A DNA stretch of 16,794 bases, taken from the NCBI GenBank assembly GCA_039812845.1, contig JBDIBK010000092.1:1-16794 (forward strand), given 5' to 3'. This document shows positions 1 through 6,706 of this stretch, piece by piece. Position numbers and translations under genes: made by a program. The notes beneath the pieces were generated by a model that was not told where the DNA came from, searched no databases, and saw nothing but the letters and a program-made list of their open reading frames with translations. Source of the stretch: JACTMJ01 sp039812845. Lineage in GTDB: Bacteria; Acidobacteriota; Terriglobia; Bryobacterales; Bryobacteraceae. Within the stretch, counting starts at the first letter, position 1; every line of letters begins with the position of its first letter.

Positions 1-1
1 C

Positions 2-640
2 CAGCTTGTGTTGGATGCTTCAAGCGACGGGGATCTGCTGCTTCGCCCGCTTCCAGGCGATCTCGAAGGAACCGCGGGGCAAGGAACCCTCCGAGGCGGG
101 GTTCGCGCAGTAGCCACCCTCGAACAGCGGCCTTCCTCCGGCCGTTGGCTGCGCTGGCGCGAGGACCTTGTGGGCGGTGACGAGCGCGCAAGCGGTCGAC
201 GGGCTTCCGAAGCGGACAGCGCAAACCAACCGGCATTGGTCTGCCCGTGTCCGCGGTGGCGGCTCTTTGCCGACGATGGCGATGCCGCGCTCGAAGGGCT
301 GTGGGTGCTCCCGGCCGGCGATAGAGAGGCCGAAGGTCTCTTGGCGGCGGAGTACGCGGAGTTGCGAATGGCCCGGAAAGCGGATGGCTTTGCGGGCCTG
401 TTTGTTGGCCGGTACCGTGTGCCGGTCGATTCGATGCCGCCGGAAATGCGCTTTGGCTTTGTCGCGCCGGTCTCGGCCAGCGGCTGGCACGCCTGGCAGA
501 CTGCCGATGGCATCGCCGGCAAGGTGCTGCTTGCCCCGATCGGAAGATCCCGTCTCGCGGTGATCTGGAAGCGGGGTCCCATCCCAAGCGGAAGGCCGGC
601 GTTGAGCGGCGGTGTCGCTGTGCTGCGCCGTATGGAATAA
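2..640 (+). CDS. Hypothetical protein, 5'-truncated by window edge
   Basis: The frame is open from the first bases of the window to a TAA at 638-640, so this is the C-terminal part (about 212 residues) of a longer protein. A GTG at position 8 is in frame but has no visible ribosome binding site and is probably internal. The better-behaved part is the last 110 residues, which alternate hydrophobic and charged stretches (for example GLWVLPAGDREAEGLL and RFGFVAPVSASGWHAW). I see no membrane helix, no known catalytic motif and no family I recognise. The opposite-strand frame over the same bases is rich in Arg, His and Pro and looks like a shadow. The next gene is 244 nt downstream and appears to have its own promoter. 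Function unknown; a link to the following polysaccharide exporter would be guesswork. Confidence 0.6.
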   Translation, partial: QLVLDASSDGDLLLRPLPGDLEGTAGQGTLRGGVRAVATLEQRPSSGRWLRWREDLVGGDERASGRRASEADSANQPALVCPCPRWRLFADDGDAALEGLWVLPAGDREAEGLLAAEYAELRMARKADGFAGLFVGRYRVPVDSMPPEMRFGFVAPVSASGWHAWQTADGIAGKVLLAPIGRSRLAVIWKRGPIPSGRPALSGGVAVLRRME

Positions 641-774
641 CCCCAGCGAACTTGCAGGATTCGCCGGCGGACAAGCTTGAGCGCCGCGGCGGCGGACGGC
701 ATGCGGCGAGACGGCCGCGCGGGAAACTCCCAGAGCCGTGAGCCCAGAGCCCAGCGACAAGGGCCAAGAGCCCA

Positions 775-804
775 TTGCCGGTTCAATGGGAGTGCCGCTA
801 TGCT
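775..804 (+). promoter_or_regulatory. Candidate sigma-70 promoter for the ABC exporter run
   Basis: TTGCCG (775-780) and TATGCT (799-804) are separated by 18 nt. They lie about 80 nt upstream of the permease start, in the only sizeable gap before this gene run. Found by eye against the -35/-10 consensus; no transcript data. Confidence 0.4.
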
Positions 805-884
805 ACGCTGAGTCCTTGCCCCTGGCGCACGATGGCTCTCCGGCGCATTGCCCATGGCCGCGATGACGCCGGCGCGAGAGCCGC

Positions 885-1655
885 ATGCCGAACCCCTGGA
901 GAAACGCTCCCAACCTTTTCTGGCAACTGGTGCTGAAGGATTTCCGCGTCCGCTATCGCAACATGTCGCTGGGGATGTTCTGGAGCCTCTTGAACCCCCT
1001 TGTCATGATGGCGCTGCTCACCTTTGTGTTCACGCGCATCTATCGCGCGGCGGAGATCCCGAACTTTCCCGTATTCGTCCTTTGCGGCATCGTCCCCTTC
1101 AATTTCTTCACGCTTTCCTGGCTCACCGCCACCACGTCCATTGTCGATAACGCCCGGCTCATCAAGCGGGTGGCCATCCCGAGGGTGCTGATTCCGTTTT
1201 CCACCGTGGTTGGCAACGCGCTCCATCTCTGCATCCAGTTCGGCCTGCTGCTCGCCTTCGTGTTCGCATTCGGTTACCGTCCGAATATCCATTGGCTCTG
1301 GCTGCCCGTCATCTGGCTGTTGACGATTCTCTTCGCCTGCGGCGTCTCCTTGATCACCGCGGCGCTGAACATCTTTCTGCGCGACATCAAGTACGTGGTG
1401 GAATCCGCCAACCTGGTGCTGTTCTGGCTGGTGCCCATCTTCTACCCCTTCTCATCCATTCCCGGCGAGTTCCGGGAAGTGTACCAGTTCAATCCCGTGG
1501 CCGCGCTCGTGCTCGCGTTGCGCCAGATTCTGATGTTCGATACCAGCCCGGCGGGCAGCTTGCTGTGGAAGCTGGCCCTCGTCTCCGTCGCCAGCCTCCT
1601 CGTGGGCATCTTCGTTTTCCGCGCGTTGGAGCGGAGGTTCTATGAGTATCTCTAG
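885..1655 (+). CDS. ABC-2 type polysaccharide export permease (Wzm/TagG-like)
   Basis: This is the membrane subunit of an ABC-2 exporter of the kind that moves finished O-antigen, teichoic acid or capsule glycans across the inner membrane. Its 256 residues are typical of the family. A short amphipathic N-terminus (NLFWQLVLKDFRVRYRN) leads into about six hydrophobic segments near residues 31-50, 62-82, 103-130, 137-165, 172-192 and 229-247. The RDIKY motif (166-170) in the cytoplasmic loop before the fifth helix and the NPVAALVLALRQIL stretch are hallmarks of Wzm/TagG/KpsM proteins. The ATG at 885 is the only start available, because an in-frame TGA lies at 864-866; the Shine-Dalgarno is weak (GAGAG). 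The next gene, the ATPase, begins 14 nt before this one ends, so the two are surely co-translated. The glycan substrate cannot be read from the sequence. Confidence 0.92.
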   Translation: MPNPWRNAPNLFWQLVLKDFRVRYRNMSLGMFWSLLNPLVMMALLTFVFTRIYRAAEIPNFPVFVLCGIVPFNFFTLSWLTATTSIVDNARLIKRVAIPRVLIPFSTVVGNALHLCIQFGLLLAFVFAFGYRPNIHWLWLPVIWLLTILFACGVSLITAALNIFLRDIKYVVESANLVLFWLVPIFYPFSSIPGEFREVYQFNPVAALVLALRQILMFDTSPAGSLLWKLALVSVASLLVGIFVFRALERRFYEYL

Positions 1656-2436
1656 CGAACGAACCCCCTCCACCGAATCCGCGCGTCACGGTGACGCGCC
1701 CGAACTGATCGCGTTTGAAGGGGTGTCGAAGCGCTTCCAGCGGCACGGCGGCCAATCTCTGCTGCGGCATCTCCTGGGGCAAGTGCTTGGGGGCGGCGCG
1801 GTGGAGCCGTTCTACGCCCTGCGCGATGTCAGCTTCTCGTTGAATCGCGGCGAGAGCCTGGCTGTGATCGGCCGCAATGGCGCGGGAAAGAGCACCCTGC
1901 TGAGCTTGGTGGCCGGGCTTTGCCAGCCGGAGCGGGGAAGAGTCACCGTCCGCGGAACGGTGGGGGCGCTGCTCGAACTGGGCACCGGTTTCCACCCGGA
2001 TCTCACCGGGCGCGAAAACCTGCACCTGAACGCCGCGCTCGTGGGCTTCTCCCGCCGCGAGACGCTCGACGCCGAAAACGAAATCATCGAGTTCGCCGAA
2101 CTCTCCGGCTTTATTGACGAGCCGATCCGAACCTATTCGCAGGGCATGACGATGCGCCTGGCTTTTTCCATCGCCGTCCATTCCAGGCCCGATATCCTGA
2201 TGGTGGATGAAGTGCTCGCGGTGGGCGATGCCCGCTTTCAGGCCCGCTGCCGCGAACGCATCTTCGCCCTTCGGGATGCCGGCTGCACGTTCCTGTTCGT
2301 CAGCCATGCGCCGCGCGATGTCACCGAGTTCTGCCGCCGCGCCATTCTGCTGGAGGGCGGGCGCGTAGTCGCGGATGGCGACGCCGCCAGTGTGCTTGCC
2401 GAGTATCAGAAGTCTTCCGGCGATGGCGGTTGCTGA
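1642..2436 (+). CDS. ABC transporter ATP-binding protein for polysaccharide export (Wzt/TagH-like)
   Basis: This is the nucleotide-binding subunit that should power the permease encoded just upstream. Visible motifs are Walker A GRNGAGKST (77-85), the family-typical signature YSQGM (165-169) in place of LSGGQ, Walker B ILMVDE (185-190) and the switch histidine H222. The segment LLELGTGFHPDLTGRENL (110-127) is characteristic of the O-antigen/teichoic-acid subfamily. At 264 residues it stops soon after the ATPase fold. It therefore lacks the C-terminal carbohydrate-binding domain of long Wzt proteins, which fits export without terminal-residue recognition, more like KpsT or TagH. A GGAGG sits at 1633-1637, 4 nt before the ATG, inside the end of the permease gene. 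About 20 extra residues precede the ATPase domain. Confidence 0.93.
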   Translation: MSISSERTPSTESARHGDAPELIAFEGVSKRFQRHGGQSLLRHLLGQVLGGGAVEPFYALRDVSFSLNRGESLAVIGRNGAGKSTLLSLVAGLCQPERGRVTVRGTVGALLELGTGFHPDLTGRENLHLNAALVGFSRRETLDAENEIIEFAELSGFIDEPIRTYSQGMTMRLAFSIAVHSRPDILMVDEVLAVGDARFQARCRERIFALRDAGCTFLFVSHAPRDVTEFCRRAILLEGGRVVADGDAASVLAEYQKSSGDGGC

Positions 2437-2441
2437 CGAGT

Positions 2442-3680
2442 ATGCCCACCGAACGCCTTTACCAGGACGATTGCTATTTGGCCGCATTCACCGCCACCGT
2501 TGCGGCCGTCGGTGCCGATGGCGCGGTGGAGTTGGACCGCACGGCGTTCTATCCCGGTACGGGCGGGCAGGCGCACGACCTGGGCACCCTAAACGGCGTG
2601 CCGGTGAATCGCGTGGCCGAAAGCGGAGATCGCGTGCTGCACTGGATCGCCGCGCCGCCCGGCCCTGGCCAATCGCCGAGCGTCTTCGTTCCCGGTGAGA
2701 TTGTTCGCGGCGAGGTCGATTGGGGCCGGCGCTTTGATCTGATGCAGCACCACACCGCCCAGCATCTGCTCTCCGCGGTGGCGGAAGATCTCTACGGCTG
2801 GAAGACGGAGAGCGTCCACATCGGCACGGAGACCGCCACGGTCGAGCTCGCCGTCGCGGAGATCGGTGCGGCCGCGCTCGGGGAATTGGAGCGCGAGGCA
2901 AACCGCCGCATCCAGCGAAATCTCCCGGTGCACATTGCCTCCCACGCCTCCGCGGTAGGCCTTTCCTTGCGCAAGCCGACCGAACGCTCCGGACCGGTGC
3001 GGGTGGTTTCCATCGCGGACCTCGACCGTAGCGCCTGCGGGGGCACCCACGTGCGGGCAACCGGCGAGATTGGCGCGCTGCTTTGCGGCCGTCTGGAGAA
3101 GATCCGAAAGAACACGCGGCTGGAGTTCGCCTGCGGCATGCGCGCCGTGCATTTGGCGCGGCAGCGCGGCCAGTGGCTGCAAGAAGCGGCTGCCGTCTTT
3201 CAATCCGGCCCGGAACGGGTTGCACAACTCGCTGCCGCCCAGCGCGACGAATTGGCGGCAGTCTCGAAGCGCCTCCGCGTCTTGGAGGCGCAAGCGTCGC
3301 ATCGTGCGGGAGCTGATGCCCGCCGCGAGCGGGGTCCCGCGGATGCCATCCTCTGTGCGGTGCGCCGTGTGCCCGATGGCATAGAAGACGCGGAACGGGC
3401 CTTCGCGCAAGGCTATTGCGGCCTGGAAGCAATTTCGCCGAACCGCTCTATTCTGCTGACGCTGGCGGCGGGCACGGGAGCCTTCCTGCTCTGCGCAAGC
3501 CCCGACTCCGCTTTCGACGCGAAAGCTTGGCTCCTCGAAACCGGCGCCCGGTTTGGGCTGAAGGGCGGAGGCACCTGCGCAACGGTCAGTGGCCGCATCG
3601 GCGATTCCGGTAAGCTGCCCGCGCTCCTCCAATCGCTGCCCTCTTCCCCCGTGGAGCTTCCCCCAGAGGCGGCGAGTTAA
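2442..3680 (+). CDS. AlaX-type alanyl-tRNA editing protein with DHHA1-like C-terminus
   Basis: AlaX proteins are free-standing relatives of the alanyl-tRNA synthetase editing domain that hydrolyse mischarged tRNA-Ala, mainly Ser-tRNA(Ala). The four zinc ligands are visible: H104 and H108 in QHHTAQHLL, and C199 and H203 in SACGGTHV. The N-terminal AYP-like part (FYPGTGGQAHD, 37-46) matches the family's second domain. A heptad-like linker (about 245-290) leads to a C-terminal region ending in KGGGTCATVSG (374-384), which resembles the glycine-rich end of DHHA1. At 412 residues it fits the long AlaX class. I chose ATG 2442, 5 nt after the ATPase stop. An in-frame TTG at 2430 would add four residues and overlap the ATPase gene. 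It is last in the exporter run with no obvious functional link to glycan export. Its stop lies inside an 18-bp tandem repeat. Confidence 0.88.
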   Translation: MPTERLYQDDCYLAAFTATVAAVGADGAVELDRTAFYPGTGGQAHDLGTLNGVPVNRVAESGDRVLHWIAAPPGPGQSPSVFVPGEIVRGEVDWGRRFDLMQHHTAQHLLSAVAEDLYGWKTESVHIGTETATVELAVAEIGAAALGELEREANRRIQRNLPVHIASHASAVGLSLRKPTERSGPVRVVSIADLDRSACGGTHVRATGEIGALLCGRLEKIRKNTRLEFACGMRAVHLARQRGQWLQEAAAVFQSGPERVAQLAAAQRDELAAVSKRLRVLEAQASHRAGADARRERGPADAILCAVRRVPDGIEDAERAFAQGYCGLEAISPNRSILLTLAAGTGAFLLCASPDSAFDAKAWLLETGARFGLKGGGTCATVSGRIGDSGKLPALLQSLPSSPVELPPEAAS

Positions 3681-3736
3681 CCTGGGGCGGCGAGTTAACC
3701 TGGGGCGGCGAGTTAACCTGGGGCGGCGCGTTAGCC
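3668..3736. repeat. 18-bp tandem repeat spanning both convergent stop codons
   Basis: Three identical copies of GGCGGCGAGTTAACCTGG (3668-3685, 3686-3703, 3704-3721) are followed by a diverged fourth copy (GGCGGCGCGTTAGCC, 3722-3736). Each unit contains the palindrome GTTAAC and so carries TAA on both strands. The first copy supplies the AlaX stop (3678-3680). The fourth supplies the stop of the opposite-strand transporter (3731-3733). Because 18 is a multiple of 3, further copies give in-frame back-up stops to both genes. Confidence 0.95.
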
Positions 3737-4792
3737 GGCGGCGGAGGCAGACGCCGCGTAGAGCGGCGCGATGCTAACCAGAGCCAGCCCGCCCAGGAAG
3801 AGAATGAACATCAGGGTCAGCAGAATCTTGGCGCGGCCCGGCGCTCCCGCGAATTCCCGCCACACGAACACGCCCCAGAACGCGCTGATCATCGTCGCGC
3901 CCTGCCCCACGGCGTAGCTGATCGCCGGGCCCACCTGCACTTCCTGCGGCGCGCTCGACGCCACAAAGTTGGCCGCGCCTCCAATGGCCCACACAATCCC
4001 GCCCAGAATCGCCCACAGGTGATAGACTTTCGGTGCGGTGAAGTAGCCCTTGAGGCCGATCGGTTCACCTTCAATCGGCAGGTTCATGAAATACACGTTG
4101 AAGATGAACGTCGAACCCAGCACGCCGAGGCCGAACAGAAACGCCACGGTATAGGGGCCGATGCCGGTTTCTCCCGCTTTCGCCAGCTCCACCAGCGGAT
4201 AAAAGAAGCCCATCAAGAGTCCGGCGATCACGCTCACAAGCAGGCCCTTGGCGCCGCTGCCCACCTTCGTGGAACGCGTCTTCCCGGACGTGATGGCTTC
4301 AAGTGAGCGTTGTCGCGCCAGTTCCCGGTAAGCCAGTGAACAGAAAACGATCGCCGCCGTCACCAGCAGAGCCCCGCTGAACAGGAGCCCCGCGTTGCCC
4401 TGCGGGTTGATCGCGTAGTTCAGCACCACACCGATCACAAACGCCAGCCCGATCCCCACGGGGAAAGCCACGGCCATTCCGGCAATGCTGATCGCAGCCA
4501 CCAGCAGCATGTTGGCGAGATTGAAGATCACGCCGCTGCCCAGCGCATAAATCATCTTGCGCTTCGAGCCGATCAGGAGTTCGTCGGAGAAAGTGAGCCC
4601 GTCGAAGCCCACCGAACCGAATGTGAGCGCCGCCACCAGCATCGCCAGTGCCACGCCGATAGCGTAATCGAAGCAGAAGAGTTCAAACCGCCATTCCCCG
4701 GTGAGCTTCTTTGTATTCGCCCAGGAGCCCCAGCAGATCATCGAGAGGATTGCCAAAAGGAGAGCCTGGGTATAGCTGTCGGGTAGAGTCAT
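3731..4792 (-). CDS. DMT-superfamily permease, ureide permease-like
   Basis: This is a 353-residue integral membrane protein with about ten hydrophobic segments, from LLLAILSMICWGSW at the N-terminus to LMFILFLGGLALVSIAPLY near the end. The N-terminal motif CWGSWANTKKL (20-30) and the repeated glycine-rich helices resemble the ureide permease (UPS) and sugar-permease (GRP) branch of the drug/metabolite transporter superfamily. Bacterial members are often annotated only as DMT permeases. Plant UPS proteins carry allantoin and uracil, but no substrate can be assigned here; no purine or ureide catabolism gene is in the window. An AAGG element lies about 12 nt before the ATG. The gene is convergent with the AlaX gene and alone on its strand; a large gap with its own signals separates it from the YCII operon. 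Confidence 0.8.
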   Translation of the reverse strand: MTLPDSYTQALLLAILSMICWGSWANTKKLTGEWRFELFCFDYAIGVALAMLVAALTFGSVGFDGLTFSDELLIGSKRKMIYALGSGVIFNLANMLLVAAISIAGMAVAFPVGIGLAFVIGVVLNYAINPQGNAGLLFSGALLVTAAIVFCSLAYRELARQRSLEAITSGKTRSTKVGSGAKGLLVSVIAGLLMGFFYPLVELAKAGETGIGPYTVAFLFGLGVLGSTFIFNVYFMNLPIEGEPIGLKGYFTAPKVYHLWAILGGIVWAIGGAANFVASSAPQEVQVGPAISYAVGQGATMISAFWGVFVWREFAGAPGRAKILLTLMFILFLGGLALVSIAPLYAASASAAG

Positions 4793-4895
4793 TGCCGGTC
4801 CGCCTTGCCTGCGAGTTGCGCTGAATGGGAATCCATCGGCAAGCTTAACATGGCTGGCGGCTCCATTCGAAAACCTCGCGCGGATTGCTAACGCT

Positions 4896-4914
4896 CACCG
4901 GCAGCCGCCCGGTG
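4896..4914 (-). terminator. Weak hairpin after the YCII operon
   Basis: CACCGG (4896-4901) and CCGGTG (4909-4914) form a perfect 6-bp stem with a 7-nt loop, about 20 nt beyond the stop of the downstream YCII gene. There is no U-run. It may be a terminator or a chance palindrome. Confidence 0.3.
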
Positions 4915-4935
4915 TTCCATAGGCCCGCTTGTCGG

Positions 4936-5298
4936 TCATAAGCCGGGCGGGGGCAGGGTCGTAAGCTCCATGAGCGGGCGAACCTCGGCGGTGCCGCGGG
5001 TCGCTCCCGGAATTCGTTTCGCGATTTCCACCGCCTCTTCGGCGCTCGCAACCTCCACCAGAAAATACCCCGCCAGAAATTCGGCGGTTTCCGCGTAAGG
5101 GCCGCTGGTCACCGTGGCCTTCCCTTCGCGAACCCGCACCTGCAGCGCCGTCGAGGCGGGCTGCAAGGGGGAGGCGTGGAGATACTGGCCCTTCGCCGAA
5201 AGGCCGTGACAAAGCTGGATCGATTCTTCAAGAGCGGCGCTGTGCTCCTCCGGCGCCCACACGCCTTCCCGGCTATGGATCAGAATCATGTATTTCAT
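4936..5298 (-). CDS. YCII-related (DGPF-type) protein
   Basis: This is a 120-residue stand-alone YCII-fold protein. It starts MKYMILIHSREG and contains the conserved core segment TSGPYAETAEFLAGYFLVEVASAEEAVEIAKRIP split over about residues 65-100, with GPYAE in the position of the DGPF/GPFAE motif. YCII proteins adopt a ferredoxin-like dimeric fold; most have no known reaction. The start at 5298 has a good Shine-Dalgarno (GGGGAG, about 8 nt upstream). It overlaps the stop of the preceding gene as ATGA, so translation is coupled. A longer in-frame reading from 5544 is antisense-like, full of Arg and Gly, and was discarded. Proteins of this type are commonly encoded next to ECF42-type sigma factors, but none adjoins this operon. 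Confidence 0.88.
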   Translation of the reverse strand: MKYMILIHSREGVWAPEEHSAALEESIQLCHGLSAKGQYLHASPLQPASTALQVRVREGKATVTSGPYAETAEFLAGYFLVEVASAEEAVEIAKRIPGATRGTAEVRPLMELTTLPPPGL

Positions 5299-6182
5299 GC
5301 GGATTCTCCCCTCTTCATGCCCGGTGCCGTCCATTCCATCGGATTCGCGCCGGGAACCGACACCATCCATCCCAAGCCAAACTTGTCGGTTACCTGGCCA
5401 TAGCGGCGTGACCAGAACGTCTTGCCGATCGGCATATCGACCGTGCCGCCCTCGGCAAGCGCTTCGAATACGCGGTCGGCTGCCTCTTCCGTGCTCACCG
5501 TCAGCGCGAGCCGAAACGCCGCGAATTTGGAGGTATCGTTGCATCCATCCGAGGCCATCAGCTTCGTTTCGCCCACCTGAAACTCGGCGTGCATGATCTT
5601 GTTCTCAAAGCCGGGCTGCAGCAGACCCTCCGGCACCGGCTCCGGGCTCTCCGTGAATCGCAGCACCATGCCGATGGTCGCGCCGAGCTTTTGTTTGTAG
5701 AAGGCAAGCGCTTCCTCGCATCGGCCCCCAAAGAAGAGATAGGGCTGCACTTGGCTCCCGCTCATGGTTATCCGGCGGGTCAGCCGTTCTTCCTGGGCGC
5801 GCAGGGAGCCATCCGGGTCCTGCTGGGCGAAATCCTCGATATCAAGAATCGGCCGGATTTCGATCTCGGAATCTTCCAGCATCGGATTTGGGCATCGCTT
5901 CACCCACTCGATCGCTTCGTCGAGCGACCGGACATTCCAGAGCCAAAACCCGGCCACCAATTCGCCCGTCTCCGCGAACGGACCGTTCACAACCGAGCGA
6001 TCGTTCCCTCGGAATTGCACGCGCGCCCCCGCGGAACTGGGTTTGAGTCCTTCACCGGCCTTCATGATCCCAGCGTCCACCAGCGCTTCGTTGTACTTCC
6101 CCATTTCTGTCAGCAACTGCTGGCTAGGCATTTCGCCCGCTTCCGAGCCCGCGGTCGCTTTCACCATCACGATTACCTTCAT
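5295..6182 (-). CDS. YCII-VOC (PhnB/glyoxalase-like) fusion protein
   Basis: This single 295-residue chain carries two domains usually found as separate small proteins. Residues about 1-135 are a DGPF/YCII domain: MKVIVMVKATAGSEAG at the start, GPFAETGELVAGFWLW in the middle, and the family-typical end WVKRCPNPMLEDSEIEIRP. Residues about 142-285 are a VOC/PhnB domain: QPYLFFGGRCEEALAFYKQK, then FGLGWMVSV near the end. No stop lies between them; an in-frame ATG at the junction (MSGSQVQPYLFF) could be an old or secondary start. The start at 6182 is preceded by AAAGGAAA; a longer reading from 6236 overlaps the promoter-like site and lacks YCII homology. No enzyme activity can be assigned; VOC-fold proteins of the PhnB type are mostly uncharacterised. 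Its TGA overlaps the next gene's ATG. Confidence 0.88.
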   Translation of the reverse strand: MKVIVMVKATAGSEAGEMPSQQLLTEMGKYNEALVDAGIMKAGEGLKPSSAGARVQFRGNDRSVVNGPFAETGELVAGFWLWNVRSLDEAIEWVKRCPNPMLEDSEIEIRPILDIEDFAQQDPDGSLRAQEERLTRRITMSGSQVQPYLFFGGRCEEALAFYKQKLGATIGMVLRFTESPEPVPEGLLQPGFENKIMHAEFQVGETKLMASDGCNDTSKFAAFRLALTVSTEEAADRVFEALAEGGTVDMPIGKTFWSRRYGQVTDKFGLGWMVSVPGANPMEWTAPGMKRGESA

Positions 6183-6234
6183 TGCTGCGATTTCCTTTCC
6201 CGGCAGCATTTCCATTGGATTCACCGCCACGCAC

Positions 6235-6262
6235 ATCCTATGGACGTCGGAACAATTCGCAA
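6235..6262 (-). promoter_or_regulatory. Candidate promoter of the YCII-VOC operon
   Basis: On the minus strand TTGCGA (6262-6257) and TAGGAT (6240-6235) are spaced 16 nt apart and lie about 53 nt upstream of the chosen start at 6182. This supports the shorter start over the one at 6236. Assigned by eye. Confidence 0.4.
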
Positions 6263-6283
6263 TTCGACACCACCCCGCAAGAA

Positions 6284-6305
6284 TCTCAACCGAAAGCGGC
6301 TGAGA
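6284..6305 (+). other. Hairpin in the divergent intergenic region
   Basis: TCTCAACCG and CGGCTGAGA can pair over 9 positions with one mismatch around an AAAG loop. It lies between the YCII-VOC promoter and the Trm112 gene, about 100 nt before the latter's start. It could sit in the Trm112 leader or be coincidental. Confidence 0.25.
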
Positions 6306-6406
6306 TTCCTGCAGGGGGGCTCACCCAGGAATTGGAGAGCCGCTTCCGCCGGGGAGAATGCAGATCGTTTTCGCCAGCGTGCGCGGAACCTGATACCTTC
6401 GTATTC

Positions 6407-6667
6407 ATGGCTGTGAGCAAAGATCTGGTGGATATTCTCTGCTGCCCCCTGACGAAGGTGCCGGTTCGCCTGATGACGGAAGAGGAGTTGAAGAAGCTCA
6501 ATGCGGCGATCGGCGCCGGAAGCCTCACCCAATCCGATGGTGGCGTCGTGACCGAGACGATGGAGGAAGCGCTGATCACCGAGGATGGCGCACGCATTTA
6601 CAAGGTGAAGGAAAGCATCCCCATCATGCTCAAAGATCAGGCGATTGACGCCGCACAGCTTGCCTGA
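6407..6667 (+). CDS. Trm112-family small protein with degenerate zinc site
   Basis: This 86-residue protein has the Trm112p/UPF0434 layout: a start like VDILCCPLTKVPV (8-20), an internal charged insertion, and the closing IYKVKESIPIMLKDQAID (64-81), which matches the usual YPIRDGIPVML ending. Eukaryotic Trm112 activates methyltransferases; most bacterial homologues have no established role. The usual two CxxC zinc pairs are reduced here to one Cys-Cys at 12-13, and the second pair is replaced by EDGARIY, so it may not bind zinc. Start ATG 6407 was chosen because homology begins there; the longer upstream reading from 6182 runs through the divergent promoter region. The Shine-Dalgarno is weak. 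It is divergent from the YCII operon and convergent with a PIN remnant. Confidence 0.82.
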   Translation: MAVSKDLVDILCCPLTKVPVRLMTEEELKKLNAAIGAGSLTQSDGGVVTETMEEALITEDGARIYKVKESIPIMLKDQAIDAAQLA

Positions 6668-6706
6668 GCCTCCCTGCGAATTTCCAAGACTGCGCAGCCG
6701 AGTTCG

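Noticed and set aside
20..775. 251-codon minus-strand frame at the left edge
   Set aside because: The composition (Arg, His, Pro, Gln) is typical of antisense reading; the plus-strand frame is more protein-like and open to the edge.
1489..2487. 332-codon minus-strand frame opposite the ABC ATPase
   Set aside because: The plus strand carries Walker A and B and signature motifs; the antisense frame has none.
2589..3632. 347-codon minus-strand frame opposite the AlaX gene
   Set aside because: It is a shadow; the plus strand carries the HxxxH and CGGTH zinc motifs.
5299..5544. N-terminal extension of the downstream YCII protein
   Set aside because: The extra 82 codons overlap the fusion gene in another frame, have no homology to YCII proteins, and are preceded by no Shine-Dalgarno, whereas 5298 has a good one and an ATGA junction.
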